Assembly: GCA_004293265.1 (NCBI GenBank)
Contig: RDXZ01000011.1
Span: 1-61,803 of the forward strand
DNA: 61,803 nucleotides
Reading direction: 5' to 3'
Source of the DNA: Bacteroidota bacterium
Lineage (GTDB): Bacteria > Bacteroidota > Bacteroidia > Cytophagales > Microscillaceae
The position numbers and the translations under genes are program-made. Position 1 is the first letter of the stretch; the number at the start of each line of letters is the position of its first letter. Positions 8,439 through 16,316 of the stretch are shown here, in pieces. The notes beneath the pieces are model-generated. The model was not told the DNA's origin. It worked only from the letters and a program-made list of their open reading frames with translations, and searched no databases.

Positions 8439-8891
8439 TTATAAATCCATAAAACCATTCCACCAGCCTTTGTCAATTTTTGCACCTAATTTTTCATAAA
8501 ATTTGATAGCAGGTGTATTCCAATCTAAAACCTGCCAAGTAATTCTGGCACAATTTGTATTTTTTGCGTATTGAATTAAAACATCAAAAAATGCTTCTCC
8601 AATTCCCAAACGTCTATATTCAGGCATTATATATAAGTCCTCTAAATACAAAACTCGTCCTTTCCAAGTCGAATATCTATAATAATAAATAGCCATTCCG
8701 ACTATTTTATTATCTATTTCTGCAACATATCCACCGAAAATTGGGTTTTCTCCAAAGCCATCTTCCAACATTTTTTGTGTAGTGTTTGTAACTTCTTGAG
8801 GTGCTTTTTCGTATTCCGCCAATTCTTTGATAAGTCGTAACAAATCTGGAATATGTTTTTTTTCTATTTTTTTGATGTCAAAATTTATCAT
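8439..8891 (-). CDS. GNAT-family N-acetyltransferase
   Basis: 150 residues from ATG 8891 (MINFDIKKIEKKHIPDLL). The frame extends upstream to 8990, but that part is encoded by an inserted palindromic element and would add 33 unrelated residues. Family features: LEDLYIMPEYRRLGIGEAFF (acetyl-CoA pyrophosphate loop RRLGIG, 93-98) and VLDWNTPAIKFYEKLGA near the end. It resembles the diamine/spermidine N-acetyltransferase-like subgroup (LIKELAEYEKAPQEV), so a polyamine or small amine is a likely acceptor, but this is inference. The MITE at 8919-9040 separates it from the channel gene and may now affect its expression. Confidence 0.9.
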   Translation of the reverse strand: MINFDIKKIEKKHIPDLLRLIKELAEYEKAPQEVTNTTQKMLEDGFGENPIFGGYVAEIDNKIVGMAIYYYRYSTWKGRVLYLEDLYIMPEYRRLGIGEAFFDVLIQYAKNTNCARITWQVLDWNTPAIKFYEKLGAKIDKGWWNGFMDL

Positions 8892-8918
8892 TTTTTTATT
8901 TTGAGAATATATTATTTT

Positions 8919-9040
8919 GGTTCTACTAAGATTTATACGATTTTTTTTATTGAGAACTGTAGCACACACTTGTAGTGTGTTTCCACACACTAAAAGTGTG
9001 TGCTACAATTTTTATTTTCCATATAAATCTTAGTAGAACC
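8919..9040. mobile_element. 122-bp MITE, family D copy 1, with 8-bp target duplication
   Basis: Perfect 19-bp terminal inverted repeats (GGTTCTACTAAGATTTATA at 8919-8937 and its complement at 9022-9040). ATTATTTT flanks it on both sides (8911-8918 and 9041-9048). The centre holds an inner inverted repeat, GTAGCACACACT...AGTGTGTGCTAC, which itself splits into two small hairpins. No coding capacity. The right flanking repeat ends two bases from the stop codon of the channel gene. Confidence 0.88.
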
Positions 9041-9049
9041 ATTATTTTT

Positions 9050-10012
9050 TTAATCATCGAGCCATTCAGTGTCTTTTTTTTCTCTGAGTGTTCCATCTTT
9101 TCTTTTGTGTCTTTGGTTATTTTGTCGTTGCATTTCAGCAATTCTGATATTCAAACTTTTAAATTCGTAACTAATATCGGCTAATCTTTGTTGTATCAAA
9201 AACATTTCGTCGTGGATTGTAACGTGTTCAGATTCTTTTCTTTTGATAATATCTTTATGATTTTGTTCTTCTTTTACTTCTTCTATGCCATTGATAATTA
9301 CCCCGATTAACATATTGAGAATAATCATTGCTCCCGTAAAAATAAAAGAAACAAAAAATAATGCCGCTAAAACAGGCTGTGGTTGTGGATTCTTGCAGAG
9401 TGCTGAGCCTTCATAACTAATTTTATCACAACCATACATATTAACGTACATAATATCCGCCCAGTCTTCCAAAGTTACGGCACGAAATAAACTCAACATC
9501 GATATATGCAAAGTGCCAAAATGAAAAGGGTCATTTTGTCCAAAAAGTGTAGTGCCTGCACACGCATAAATATAAAAATGCAACACTAATAAAACAAAAA
9601 CATAAATCATAGACGGAATTGCCTTCAACAAAGAACTAACTATTAACCTTAGTTGAGGAAAAAACGTTATCACGCGCAACACACGCAAAAGGCGTATCAT
9701 ACGTGCCGCTGTGATAAATTTTGCATTGATAGGTAAAAAATAAACAACGACCACAAAAAAATCTATCAAATTCCAACCATCTTTAAAATAATTCCAAGGT
9801 TTTTTGCCCTCAGCCATAATTTTTAAAATAATTTCGATAAGAAAAACTAACATAATTGTTCTATCCAAAATAGTTATAAAATTACTCAAGCCTGTGTCAT
9901 AAGTTTCCAAACCTACTAAAATACTTGCCAGAAGAATAACAAGTAACATAAAATTTTGAAAAAAAGAACTATTAACTATTCTTCGGGAACGATAAGATAA
10001 ATTCGTTGTCAT
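9050..10012 (-). CDS. One-domain voltage-gated cation channel (NaChBac/NavAb family)
   Basis: 320 residues with six transmembrane helices and a cytoplasmic C-terminal coiled coil. S4 is clear: AARMIRLLRVLRVI carries gating arginines R104, R107, R110 and R113. The pore loop reads FRAVTLEDWADIMY; the filter is T180-L-E182-D183-W-A-D186, where NavAb has TLESWSM. Acidic residues at the second and last positions match those introduced in the engineered calcium-selective CavAb, so calcium permeation is likely. Two cysteines (195, 206) in the loop after the filter could form a disulfide. S6 is FTGAMIILNMLIGVIINGI. The gene follows the rhomboid gene by 27 bases and is likely co-transcribed with it. 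Confidence 0.93.
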   Translation of the reverse strand: MTTNLSYRSRRIVNSSFFQNFMLLVILLASILVGLETYDTGLSNFITILDRTIMLVFLIEIILKIMAEGKKPWNYFKDGWNLIDFFVVVVYFLPINAKFITAARMIRLLRVLRVITFFPQLRLIVSSLLKAIPSMIYVFVLLVLHFYIYACAGTTLFGQNDPFHFGTLHISMLSLFRAVTLEDWADIMYVNMYGCDKISYEGSALCKNPQPQPVLAALFFVSFIFTGAMIILNMLIGVIINGIEEVKEEQNHKDIIKRKESEHVTIHDEMFLIQQRLADISYEFKSLNIRIAEMQRQNNQRHKRKDGTLREKKDTEWLDD

Positions 10013-10039
10013 TTAGATTTTTTGAATTATAACAATATT

Positions 10040-10675
10040 TTAAAACTGATTAAACCACGCAAATATTTTAGTTAAAAATTCGTGCCAAATTGGTGGATAA
10101 ACTGCCACCGTAAATAAAAATCCAAAGATTGCACCCATAAAATGCGCCCCATGATCTACATTATCCTGCCCACGATTTGCCATAAAAGTAGAATAAAGCA
10201 AATATAAAACCGCAAATATAAAACCGGGAATGAATACAGGTATAAAAATTATCCCAATGCCTTGCAAAGGATTAAACATTATCATCGAAAAAACTATCGC
10301 AGAAACCGCACCCGAAGCACCCAAAGCCGCATAATGAGGAGAATCTTGATATTTATACAAAGATAATAAATTAGCAAACACAATTCCAAAAAGATATAAA
10401 ACTGCATACAAAAAAATTCCTAATTCGAAACCAAATAAATCAGCAAATTTTAGTTCTAAATATTTTCCAAAAATAAACAAAACATACATATTAATAAGCA
10501 GATGAAGATAACCTTGATGGATAAATCCACCAGTGATTATTCTGTAATATTCTTTTCTATGTTTGATTAAATAAGGCGAAACCAACCATTTACTTTTGTA
10601 ATATGGTTTTTCTTCTGCCAAATAAGACATCATGGCTGAAATCAAAATTAGTCCCAAAGTGATAGGATTTTCCAT
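10040..10675 (-). CDS. Rhomboid-family intramembrane serine protease
   Basis: 211 residues, six predicted membrane helices. The catalytic dyad is visible: S121 in LGASGAVSA and H178 in HGAHFMGAIFG, with the oxyanion-side N62 in LLINMYVL and the preceding conserved HQGYLHL. Rhomboids cleave transmembrane segments of other proteins inside the lipid bilayer; the substrate is unknown. The N terminus (MENPITLGLILISAMMSYLA) is itself the first helix, which supports this start. First gene of a minus-strand series; the 200-base AT-rich region upstream separates it from a divergent small gene. Confidence 0.93.
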   Translation of the reverse strand: MENPITLGLILISAMMSYLAEEKPYYKSKWLVSPYLIKHRKEYYRIITGGFIHQGYLHLLINMYVLFIFGKYLELKFADLFGFELGIFLYAVLYLFGIVFANLLSLYKYQDSPHYAALGASGAVSAIVFSMIMFNPLQGIGIIFIPVFIPGFIFAVLYLLYSTFMANRGQDNVDHGAHFMGAIFGFLFTVAVYPPIWHEFLTKIFAWFNQF

Positions 10676-10872
10676 TTTTTTTGTTTATTTTTTTAATTTA
10701 TTTTATTTTTTTTAACTGTTAATTTTATGTTATGATTTTTTTTAATTTTTTTTTATAAAAATAACATATAAAATTTGCTTTTTTCATTCAAAGAATATAA
10801 TTTTATATCGTTAAAATCAATAAACACAAAATTTTCTTATTTTCTAAAACTTTTATTCCCCCTTAACAAACG

Positions 10873-11085
10873 ATGAAAGACGATAAACTCAATGTAGGTA
10901 ACAAGCGTTATAATTACACTTCAAATTTGTTAATCAAATCTGAAAATTATATCTTTGATGATATCCGAAAAGGAATCATTGGTTCTGGTAACGTTGATAA
11001 TGATATTGCTCAAAGCATTTCAAGTATTCAAGAATTACGCAAAAGATATAGCGATCGTGCTTTACGTTTTAGTGTGTATGATTAA
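10873..11085 (+). CDS. Small conserved-looking protein of unknown function
   Basis: 70 residues, hydrophilic, no signal peptide or membrane helix. Sequence features: a basic N-terminal third (NVGNKRYNYTSNLL), a middle acidic and glycine-containing part (FDDIRKGIIGSGNVDNDIAQSI) and an amphipathic C-terminal helix (SSIQELRKRYSDRALRF). Codon use looks like that of neighbouring genes and the frame is uninterrupted in a region otherwise full of stops, which supports a real gene. Function not recognised. It stands alone, divergent from the rhomboid gene. Confidence 0.5.
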   Translation: MKDDKLNVGNKRYNYTSNLLIKSENYIFDDIRKGIIGSGNVDNDIAQSISSIQELRKRYSDRALRFSVYD

Positions 11086-11423
11086 AATATTGTATCACAC
11101 TGACAATTAAAACTAAGTTTTAAATCTTTCTAAGAAAAAATAATTTTACTTTTTTTTGGAAAGATTTATTTATTCTGGTGGCATATAAGTTGTATCATAA
11201 AACTCCACCATAAAATCACATTGCAAAATTGATGAAAAAAAAGCAAAAAAGATAATTTTTTTTTAATTTTTTTATTGATTTTTATCAAATTGAACTTATT
11301 TTGATTTTTATAAAAAAATTATTGTATTATTTTTGACTTCTTTTTTTTAATAAAACAACAACTTATTTATAAAAAAATACGTTAAAACTATTGGTGTGTT
11401 TCACCTATAAAAAAAGTAAAATT
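11086..11423. other. 338-base gap without a gene
   Basis: Very AT-rich. A weak imperfect hairpin (AAATCTTTC at 11122-11130 with GAAAGATTT near 11159-11167) follows the small gene and may end its transcript, although it lacks a strong U run. I see no repeat family member and no convincing promoter for the following gene. Confidence 0.5.
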
Positions 11424-12425
11424 ATGGCATATTCGTTTAGAGTTGGTACATTTAATGTGCTAAATCTCATCTTACCAAATCAAATTTATTATGGTAAAGA
11501 AAAATATACACAAGAACAATACGATAAAAAAATTGCTTGGATAGCACAACAATTAGACAATATGCAAGTAGATATTGTCGGTTTTCAAGAAGTTTTTAGT
11601 GAAGAAGCCTTAAAAGATGTACTTCAAAAAACACAAAATCTAAAAAACGCACATATTTTTGTCGCTAAAAATTCTGAAAACGATAAGCCCTCTGTGGCAG
11701 TTGTTTCTCGTTTTCCAATCACAAACACACAAAGTCATCTTCAATTAGAAGTCCCTGTGGCTTTGGAAGGAATGGAAGCAATGCCCGTAGAAAAATTTAC
11801 ACGACCAATTTTAGAAGTAGAAATTGAGGTCAAAGAAGGTAAAAAAATTAATTTTTATGTGGCACATCTCAAATCTAAAAGACCTATTTTGTTAGAATCA
11901 GAATCGAGAGATAATCCATTAGACCAAGCAAAAGGAGAAGCTCGCTCTTTGCTTTGTCGTATCAATGAAGCCGTTAATTTAAGAGCAATTTTATTAAAAA
12001 AATTAAAAGATAGAGATTTGCCCCTTATTTTAGTTGGTGATTTGAACGATACAACGACCGCAGTTACAACCCAAATTATCTCAGGAAATCCACCTTTTAG
12101 AAAATGGCCAATGGAAGTTAAGAAAAATATTTGGGACGTAGTTTTGTATCACGTCAAAAATTTACAAGCCCGAAAAAGTATGCAAGATATGTATTATACG
12201 CATATACACAACGGACATTACGAAAGCCTTGACCATATTTTAGTGAGCCAAGAATTTGTAAGTGAAAATAAAAATGGTGATTGGGTAGTTGAATATGTAA
12301 GAGTTTTCAATGACCATTTAGTCGACGGAACGCTCTCAGACGACGAAGTAAATTATTGGCAATCAGACCACGCACAAGTGGTGGCGATTATCGAGGAGAA
12401 ATTTAGAGAAAATCATCATCATTAA
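11424..12425 (+). CDS. Endonuclease/exonuclease/phosphatase-family hydrolase
   Basis: 333 residues from ATG 11424 (MAYSFRVGTFNVLNL); the frame reaches back to 11391 through a GTG codon, but the family consensus begins at this methionine. EEP-fold landmarks in order: FNVLNL, the metal-binding glutamate in VGFQEVF, the VAHLKSKR segment, VGDLNDT with the catalytic D-x-N, and the final SDHAQV. Substrates in this superfamily range from DNA to phospholipids and inositol phosphates; lack of a signal peptide suggests an intracellular nucleic acid or nucleotide substrate. It converges with arfB. Confidence 0.88.
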   Translation: MAYSFRVGTFNVLNLILPNQIYYGKEKYTQEQYDKKIAWIAQQLDNMQVDIVGFQEVFSEEALKDVLQKTQNLKNAHIFVAKNSENDKPSVAVVSRFPITNTQSHLQLEVPVALEGMEAMPVEKFTRPILEVEIEVKEGKKINFYVAHLKSKRPILLESESRDNPLDQAKGEARSLLCRINEAVNLRAILLKKLKDRDLPLILVGDLNDTTTAVTTQIISGNPPFRKWPMEVKKNIWDVVLYHVKNLQARKSMQDMYYTHIHNGHYESLDHILVSQEFVSENKNGDWVVEYVRVFNDHLVDGTLSDDEVNYWQSDHAQVVAIIEEKFRENHHH

Positions 12426-12430
12426 AAATA

Positions 12431-12466
12431 AAAATTGACAACAGAATTTTTTGTTGTCAATTTTTT
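12431..12466. terminator. Bidirectional terminator between convergent genes
   Basis: AAAATTGACAACA pairs with TGTTGTCAATTTT, followed by a T run on the plus strand and preceded by an A run for the minus strand. Suits both the EEP gene and arfB. Confidence 0.85.
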
Positions 12467-12871
12467 CTATATTTCAAAATTTTTATCATTTCTTAAATTT
12501 TTCTTTTGAGATTGAATTCTTTTTTCGAGGAATCTTTTGGCTATTGCTTCTTTTGAAGGTTTATTTTCTTTACGAATTTTTGGTTTTTCAAAACTTTTTT
12601 CTATGAGTTGATAAAATTTTTTGATAACTTTTTCTTTATTTTGCAATTGTGTGCGAGCAGTTTGAGAAAATACTTGTAAAAATCCTTCTTGATTGATTTT
12701 ATTATTTAATTTTTCTTTGATTAAAATTTTTTCTTCTTCTGTCAAAACCAAAGAATTATCCACGTGAAATCTTAACTCGACTTTTGTTTCGACTTTATTA
12801 ACATTTTGTCCGCCTGCTCCGCCGCTTCTTGAAGTATGTAATGTATATTCTTTTGAAAAATCTTTATTCAT
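12467..12871 (-). CDS. arfB: Alternative ribosome-rescue factor / peptidyl-tRNA hydrolase ArfB
   Basis: 134 residues, matching ArfB (YaeJ). The GGQ catalytic motif is at residues 20-22 in SGGAGGQNVNKVETKV, and the C terminus is the basic tail (SKEAIAKRFLEKRIQSQKKNLR) that in E. coli ArfB enters the empty mRNA channel. Known: it releases nascent chains from ribosomes stalled on mRNA without a stop codon. The domain 1 part needed for codon recognition in real release factors is absent, as expected. A family B palindromic element begins about 75 bases upstream of its start. Confidence 0.93.
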   Translation of the reverse strand: MNKDFSKEYTLHTSRSGGAGGQNVNKVETKVELRFHVDNSLVLTEEEKILIKEKLNNKINQEGFLQVFSQTARTQLQNKEKVIKKFYQLIEKSFEKPKIRKENKPSKEAIAKRFLEKRIQSQKKNLRNDKNFEI

Positions 12872-12945
12872 TTTTTTGTAGATTGATTATTTGTTATAAC
12901 TTTGTAAATATTTTAAAGTTTCAAAAAATGATTATTTTTACTCCC

Positions 12946-13121
12946 AAGTGGTCTTAAAGTTACGTTAAGACCTATCAAAATAACTACAAATACAAACGTA
13001 TTTTCTGCTTATTCGATAACAAAAAAATATAATTATTTGTTCAAATGCAATAGAAAATAACATTATTCTCAAGCGTAACTCTTGAAATTTGATAGGTTTT
13101 AACGTAACGCTAAGATTAGTT
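12946..13121. mobile_element. Palindromic element, family B, copy 1 (partly decayed)
   Basis: Inverted ends: AAGTGGTCTTAAAGTTACG...TTAAGACCTATCAAA on the left and TTTGATAGG...CGCTAAGATTAGTT on the right. The core between them (ACAAATACAAACGTATTTTC..., about 95 bp) is nearly identical to the core of the copy at 50384-50612. Hairpin stems contain several mismatches, so this copy looks older. It fills most of the 335-base gap between arfB and the acyl-CoA dehydrogenase gene; nothing else is recognisable there. Confidence 0.85.
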
Positions 13122-13206
13122 GGACAAAAAGTGCAGAACCAAAATCATAAAATAAATTTAGATTTTACTGCACTTTTTCGATACACAAATAGAGGCTCAA
13201 AAATAT

Positions 13207-14988
13207 TTACACAAAATAATCTTCTTTCATTTTTACGCTTAAAAAATCATTTTTTTCTAAACGATTGCGTAAAAGTTGTATTTTTGGTAATTCATATTCA
13301 CAAAAATAATGAAATGAAAATATTTTTCCTTGTTTAAAATTTATATCTTTGTGATTTTGAACAGCAATAAATTGTTTTAATAACTGCCAACCTACCGCCA
13401 AAATACCCACTAATTCTAAGTATAAAGTGGCATCAGACAAGGCTTTTTCGATGTCATATTTTTCAATTTTTTCTTGTAAATCCTTAGTAATAGACGCAAA
13501 AATATATACATTTCTTGAAAATTCTCCGACCTGCATTTGTAATAATTCAATATTTTCTGCTTCATTAACCGTATCATATAATTCTCTCAAAAAATATTTA
13601 AACGCTTTTCCATTTTTTAAATTTACTTTTCTACCCAACAAATCAATGCCATGAATGCCTGTTGTGCCTTCGTGAATTGGGTGAATACGGCTTTCTCTAA
13701 AATATTGCTCAACATTAAAATCTCTACAATAACCCGCACCTCCTAAAATCTGCACTGCTGTACTTGTAGTCAAAATTCCCATTTCAGAAGGATAAGATTT
13801 GGCAACGGGAGTTAAAAAATCTAATAACAACGCAAATTTTTCTTTTTCTTCAGGTTTAGTAGCCGTTTTTTCTTTGTCTGCATATAAAGCACATTGCAAA
13901 AGCAAGCCCAAACTACCATCAATAATTGATTTTTGAAACAATAACATACGTTTTACGTCTGCGTGTTCGATGATATTGACTTGTTTTTGTGCGATGTCTT
14001 TGTTTTCAATTTTTCTGCCTTGTGGTCTTTCTTTGGCATATTTCAAAGAATCATAATAAGCCGCAGAGGCAATTCCGACTGCATTCATACCTACTCCGAT
14101 GCGTGCTTCGTTCATCATTTGAAACATATAAGACAAACCTTTGTGTTCTTCTCCCACCAAATATCCCACGCAATTATCATTGCTTCCGATAGATAAATGT
14201 GCAATGGGCGCACCTTTGTATCCCATTTTATGAAAAATTCCTGCCGTAATGACATCATTGTTTTCTAATTGATTGTCATTTGTCATTCTTTTTTGTGGTA
14301 CAATAAACAACGAAATACCTTTCACACCCGCAGGCGCACCTTTGATGCGTGCCAACATCAAATGAACAATATTATCACAGGCATTATGGTCGCCTGCGGA
14401 AATATAAATTTTTTGTCCTTTGATTTGATACGTGCCGTTTTCTGATGGAGTTGCAGTAGTAATAATATCAGACAAAGAACTGCCTGCGTCAGGCTCGGTC
14501 AATGCCATTGTTCCTTGCCATTCTCCCGAAAACATTTTTGGTAAGTATATTTTTTTCAGAGATTCATTGGCAAATGTATTGATTAGATTAGCGGCACCTG
14601 CAGTCAAAAAAGGAAAAACACTCATTGAATAATTGGCGGCATTAAAAATATATCCACAAGCGTTATTAATAATAGCAGGAAGTTGCATTCCTCCATCTTT
14701 TTCAGAAAATCCAGCCGAAATCCAGCCACCTTCTCCACAGGCTTTGATAAAATCTTTTACTTTTTCGTGAACAATAATTTTTCCATTGACTAATTGTGGT
14801 TCATTTGCGTCCATATCGCGATTATAAGGTCGCATTAGTTTATCGCCCATTTCCAAAGCACTTGATAACATCAAATCAAAATCTTCTTGGGTGTGGCTCG
14901 AAAAAATAGTATTTTTTGTTAATAAATGTGCTTGATGTACGTCATATAACAAAAATTGTAAATTTTGAAGGCTAATATATTTTTCCAT
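13207..14988 (-). CDS. Acyl-CoA dehydrogenase, long form
   Basis: 593 residues, against about 380 for classical members, so it belongs to the long class with an extra C-terminal helical domain. FAD-enzyme signatures are clear: MALTEPDAGSSLSDI (FAD and substrate loop), ISAGDHN, ARIGVGMNAVGIASAAYYDSL and the C-terminal QILGGAGYCRDFNVEQYFRE with HPIHEGTTGIHG. It oxidises an acyl-CoA to the 2-enoyl form in fatty acid or amino acid breakdown and passes electrons to ETF. Residues 450-593 form the extra domain. The gene stands alone, divergent from a small exported protein. Confidence 0.92.
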   Translation of the reverse strand: MEKYISLQNLQFLLYDVHQAHLLTKNTIFSSHTQEDFDLMLSSALEMGDKLMRPYNRDMDANEPQLVNGKIIVHEKVKDFIKACGEGGWISAGFSEKDGGMQLPAIINNACGYIFNAANYSMSVFPFLTAGAANLINTFANESLKKIYLPKMFSGEWQGTMALTEPDAGSSLSDIITTATPSENGTYQIKGQKIYISAGDHNACDNIVHLMLARIKGAPAGVKGISLFIVPQKRMTNDNQLENNDVITAGIFHKMGYKGAPIAHLSIGSNDNCVGYLVGEEHKGLSYMFQMMNEARIGVGMNAVGIASAAYYDSLKYAKERPQGRKIENKDIAQKQVNIIEHADVKRMLLFQKSIIDGSLGLLLQCALYADKEKTATKPEEKEKFALLLDFLTPVAKSYPSEMGILTTSTAVQILGGAGYCRDFNVEQYFRESRIHPIHEGTTGIHGIDLLGRKVNLKNGKAFKYFLRELYDTVNEAENIELLQMQVGEFSRNVYIFASITKDLQEKIEKYDIEKALSDATLYLELVGILAVGWQLLKQFIAVQNHKDINFKQGKIFSFHYFCEYELPKIQLLRNRLEKNDFLSVKMKEDYFV

Positions 14989-15096
14989 GATGGATAGTTT
15001 TATGTTTTAAGAATTTATGCACAAAAATCGTTCTTTTTTGCAAATATTATTTTTTTATGAAAAAAATAATTTATCTTTGCATTTTCAATAAAAATA

Positions 15097-15144
15097 ATGA
15101 AGTAAAAAATAATGAAGTAAAAAACAATGAAGTACAAAACAATG
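15097..15144 (+). repeat. 15-bp tandem repeat containing start codons
   Basis: ATG codons at 15097, 15112, 15127 and 15142 are spaced exactly 15 bases apart. Units 1 and 2 read ATG-AAG-TAA, unit 3 reads ATG-AAG-TAC and so opens into the following gene, and unit 4 provides a further in-frame ATG. A possible promoter element TATCTTTG lies at 15072-15079, which would place all four ATGs in the transcript. Confidence 0.85.
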
Positions 15145-15666
15145 TTACAAAAAAAAATAATTTTAATCTTATTGATGTGTTGTTTTTATCATCAAATTAC
15201 CTACACACAACAAATACTTACTTTTGAGGAAGCAGAGAAAAAAGAAGGTACTGAAAAAATATTATTACAAAAAATATTAGATGATTATTTTTCTGTCAAT
15301 GATTCTACAAAAAAAGCTATATTCCACGAAAATATGGCTGAACAAAGAAAGTTTGAAAAATATGTTTCAAGAAATTTTTTTAGCGAATTTAAAAAAAAAG
15401 TGGATAAAGAAAATTTAACAAAACAAATAAAAAGTGGTTTTGAATTTGATTATGTTTTGTTTTTCAATGAAAAAGGAGTTTTAGATTATTTGTTGTATTC
15501 TATTGAGCCACAATCTTCAAACTATAAATTGAGTAAACAAAACAAAAAAATATTTCATGATTTTGTTGCTAATTTTGTCAAAAATTATGAAACAGGCGTT
15601 ACTACTCTTAAAAAATATAAAATTTATCAGACATATATACAAAAATATACACAAGAAAAAAAATAG
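15127..15666 (+). CDS. Exported protein of unknown function
   Basis: 179 residues from ATG 15127; ATG 15142 is an equally good start and gives the cleaner signal peptide (MLQKKIILILLMCCFYHQ, cleavage around TYTQ). The mature protein is a mixed charged alpha/beta domain, with EFDYVLFFNEKGVLDYLLYSIEP near residue 120 and an aromatic, lysine-rich C terminus. No recognised catalytic motif; I do not know the family. The start lies inside a 15-bp tandem repeat whose first two units encode only Met-Lys-stop, an arrangement that could change expression if the copy number shifts. A family A repeat follows directly after the stop. Confidence 0.6.
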   Translation: MKYKTMLQKKIILILLMCCFYHQITYTQQILTFEEAEKKEGTEKILLQKILDDYFSVNDSTKKAIFHENMAEQRKFEKYVSRNFFSEFKKKVDKENLTKQIKSGFEFDYVLFFNEKGVLDYLLYSIEPQSSNYKLSKQNKKIFHDFVANFVKNYETGVTTLKKYKIYQTYIQKYTQEKK

Positions 15667-15673
15667 AAAGATA

Positions 15674-15786
15674 GTTACTTATTTTGGTGCAAGCGTGGAC
15701 GCTTGCACCAGTTAATATCTCGTGCAAACGTCCACGCTTGCACGAAATTCAAAATAATAATTTTATTAACCAACCTAAATAGTTAC
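15674..15786. repeat. Palindromic repeat, family A, copy 3 (full length)
   Basis: About 113 bp. Two hairpins in a row, GGTGCAAGCGT/ACGCTTGCACC and CGTGCAAACGT/ACGCTTGCACG, followed by an AT-rich arm that ends CCTAAATAGTTAC. The left end is shortened relative to other copies (GTTACTTATTTT). Confidence 0.87.
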
Positions 15787-15867
15787 CTTTTTTGAACCAT
15801 TGTTATCTCAAACTTACGTGTTATGGGTAAGAAAAAATAAATAATAAGTAAAAAAATCAAAAAAAAA

Positions 15868-15898
15868 TTGGTTTATATATTATTTTCATTTATCTTTG
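15868..15898 (+). promoter_or_regulatory. Bacteroidota-type promoter with no gene behind it
   Basis: TTG at 15868-15870, 20 bp spacer, TATCTTTG at 15891-15898. It matches the phylum consensus well, yet the next plus-strand gene is more than 400 bases away, beyond a terminator at 15947-15986. Confidence 0.55.
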
Positions 15899-15903
15899 TT
15901 GTG

Positions 15904-15986
15904 AAAAAGTCAAGGGGTTTTCGTCTTAAAAATTAAAACATTAAATAAAAAAGATTGCCTATAAAAAAGCAACCTTTTGTTTTTTT
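15904..15986 (+). ncRNA. Candidate short non-coding transcript of about 80 nt
   Basis: Defined only by a promoter-like sequence at 15868-15898 and a hairpin with T run ending at 15986. The transcribed part is AT-rich with one GC island (GTCAAGGGGTTTTCG) and contains no reasonable frame. It does not look like tmRNA, RNase P or SRP RNA. Inference only. Confidence 0.3.
15947..15986. terminator. Terminator hairpin, probably bidirectional
   Basis: AAAAGATTGC pairs with GCAACCTTTT (one mismatch); a T run follows on the plus strand and an A run precedes it, giving a T run for the minus-strand gene that stops at 16007. Confidence 0.75.
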
Positions 15987-16006
15987 GAATAAGAAATAAT
16001 TTAAGT

Positions 16007-16198
16007 TTATGAACTAAAACAAACCTTCATGATGCGTAAATGTTCTGAGGAATTGAATTTGTTGTAACACCATTGACGCAGGCTTTCGATTTCGTCAGCC
16101 GAAGGGAGATAAGAATGTATAGATTTTCTCAACTCTTTTTCAAACACCACCAAGTCAAAACTGACTTTTTCTAAAATCATTTTTACGTATTCGAGCAT
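16007..16198 (-). CDS. Small conserved cytoplasmic protein of unknown function
   Basis: 63 residues. The N-terminal half LEYVKMILEKVSFDLVVFEKELRKSI followed by a helix ending ESLRQWCYNKF matches, as far as I recall, a short protein found widely in Cytophagales genomes without a known role. It is entirely helical, with no signal peptide and no metal motif. A terminator follows its stop and the ATG at 16198 is the only sensible start. It is divergent from batD. Confidence 0.65.
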   Translation of the reverse strand: MLEYVKMILEKVSFDLVVFEKELRKSIHSYLPSADEIESLRQWCYNKFNSSEHLRIMKVCFSS

Positions 16199-16316
16199 AT
16201 TTTTTTAATAATTGTTTTTTTTAAAAGGTCTATATTTTTAAGAAAAGTTTAAATTTCATTAACAAAATTTAACTTATCTAAGATAATTTAAGACAAAACT
16301 AAGATTTTTTTTTGAT

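Noticed and set aside
8892-8990. N-terminal extension of the GNAT protein
   Set aside because: The 33 extra codons come from the inserted MITE; the family starts at MINFDIKK.
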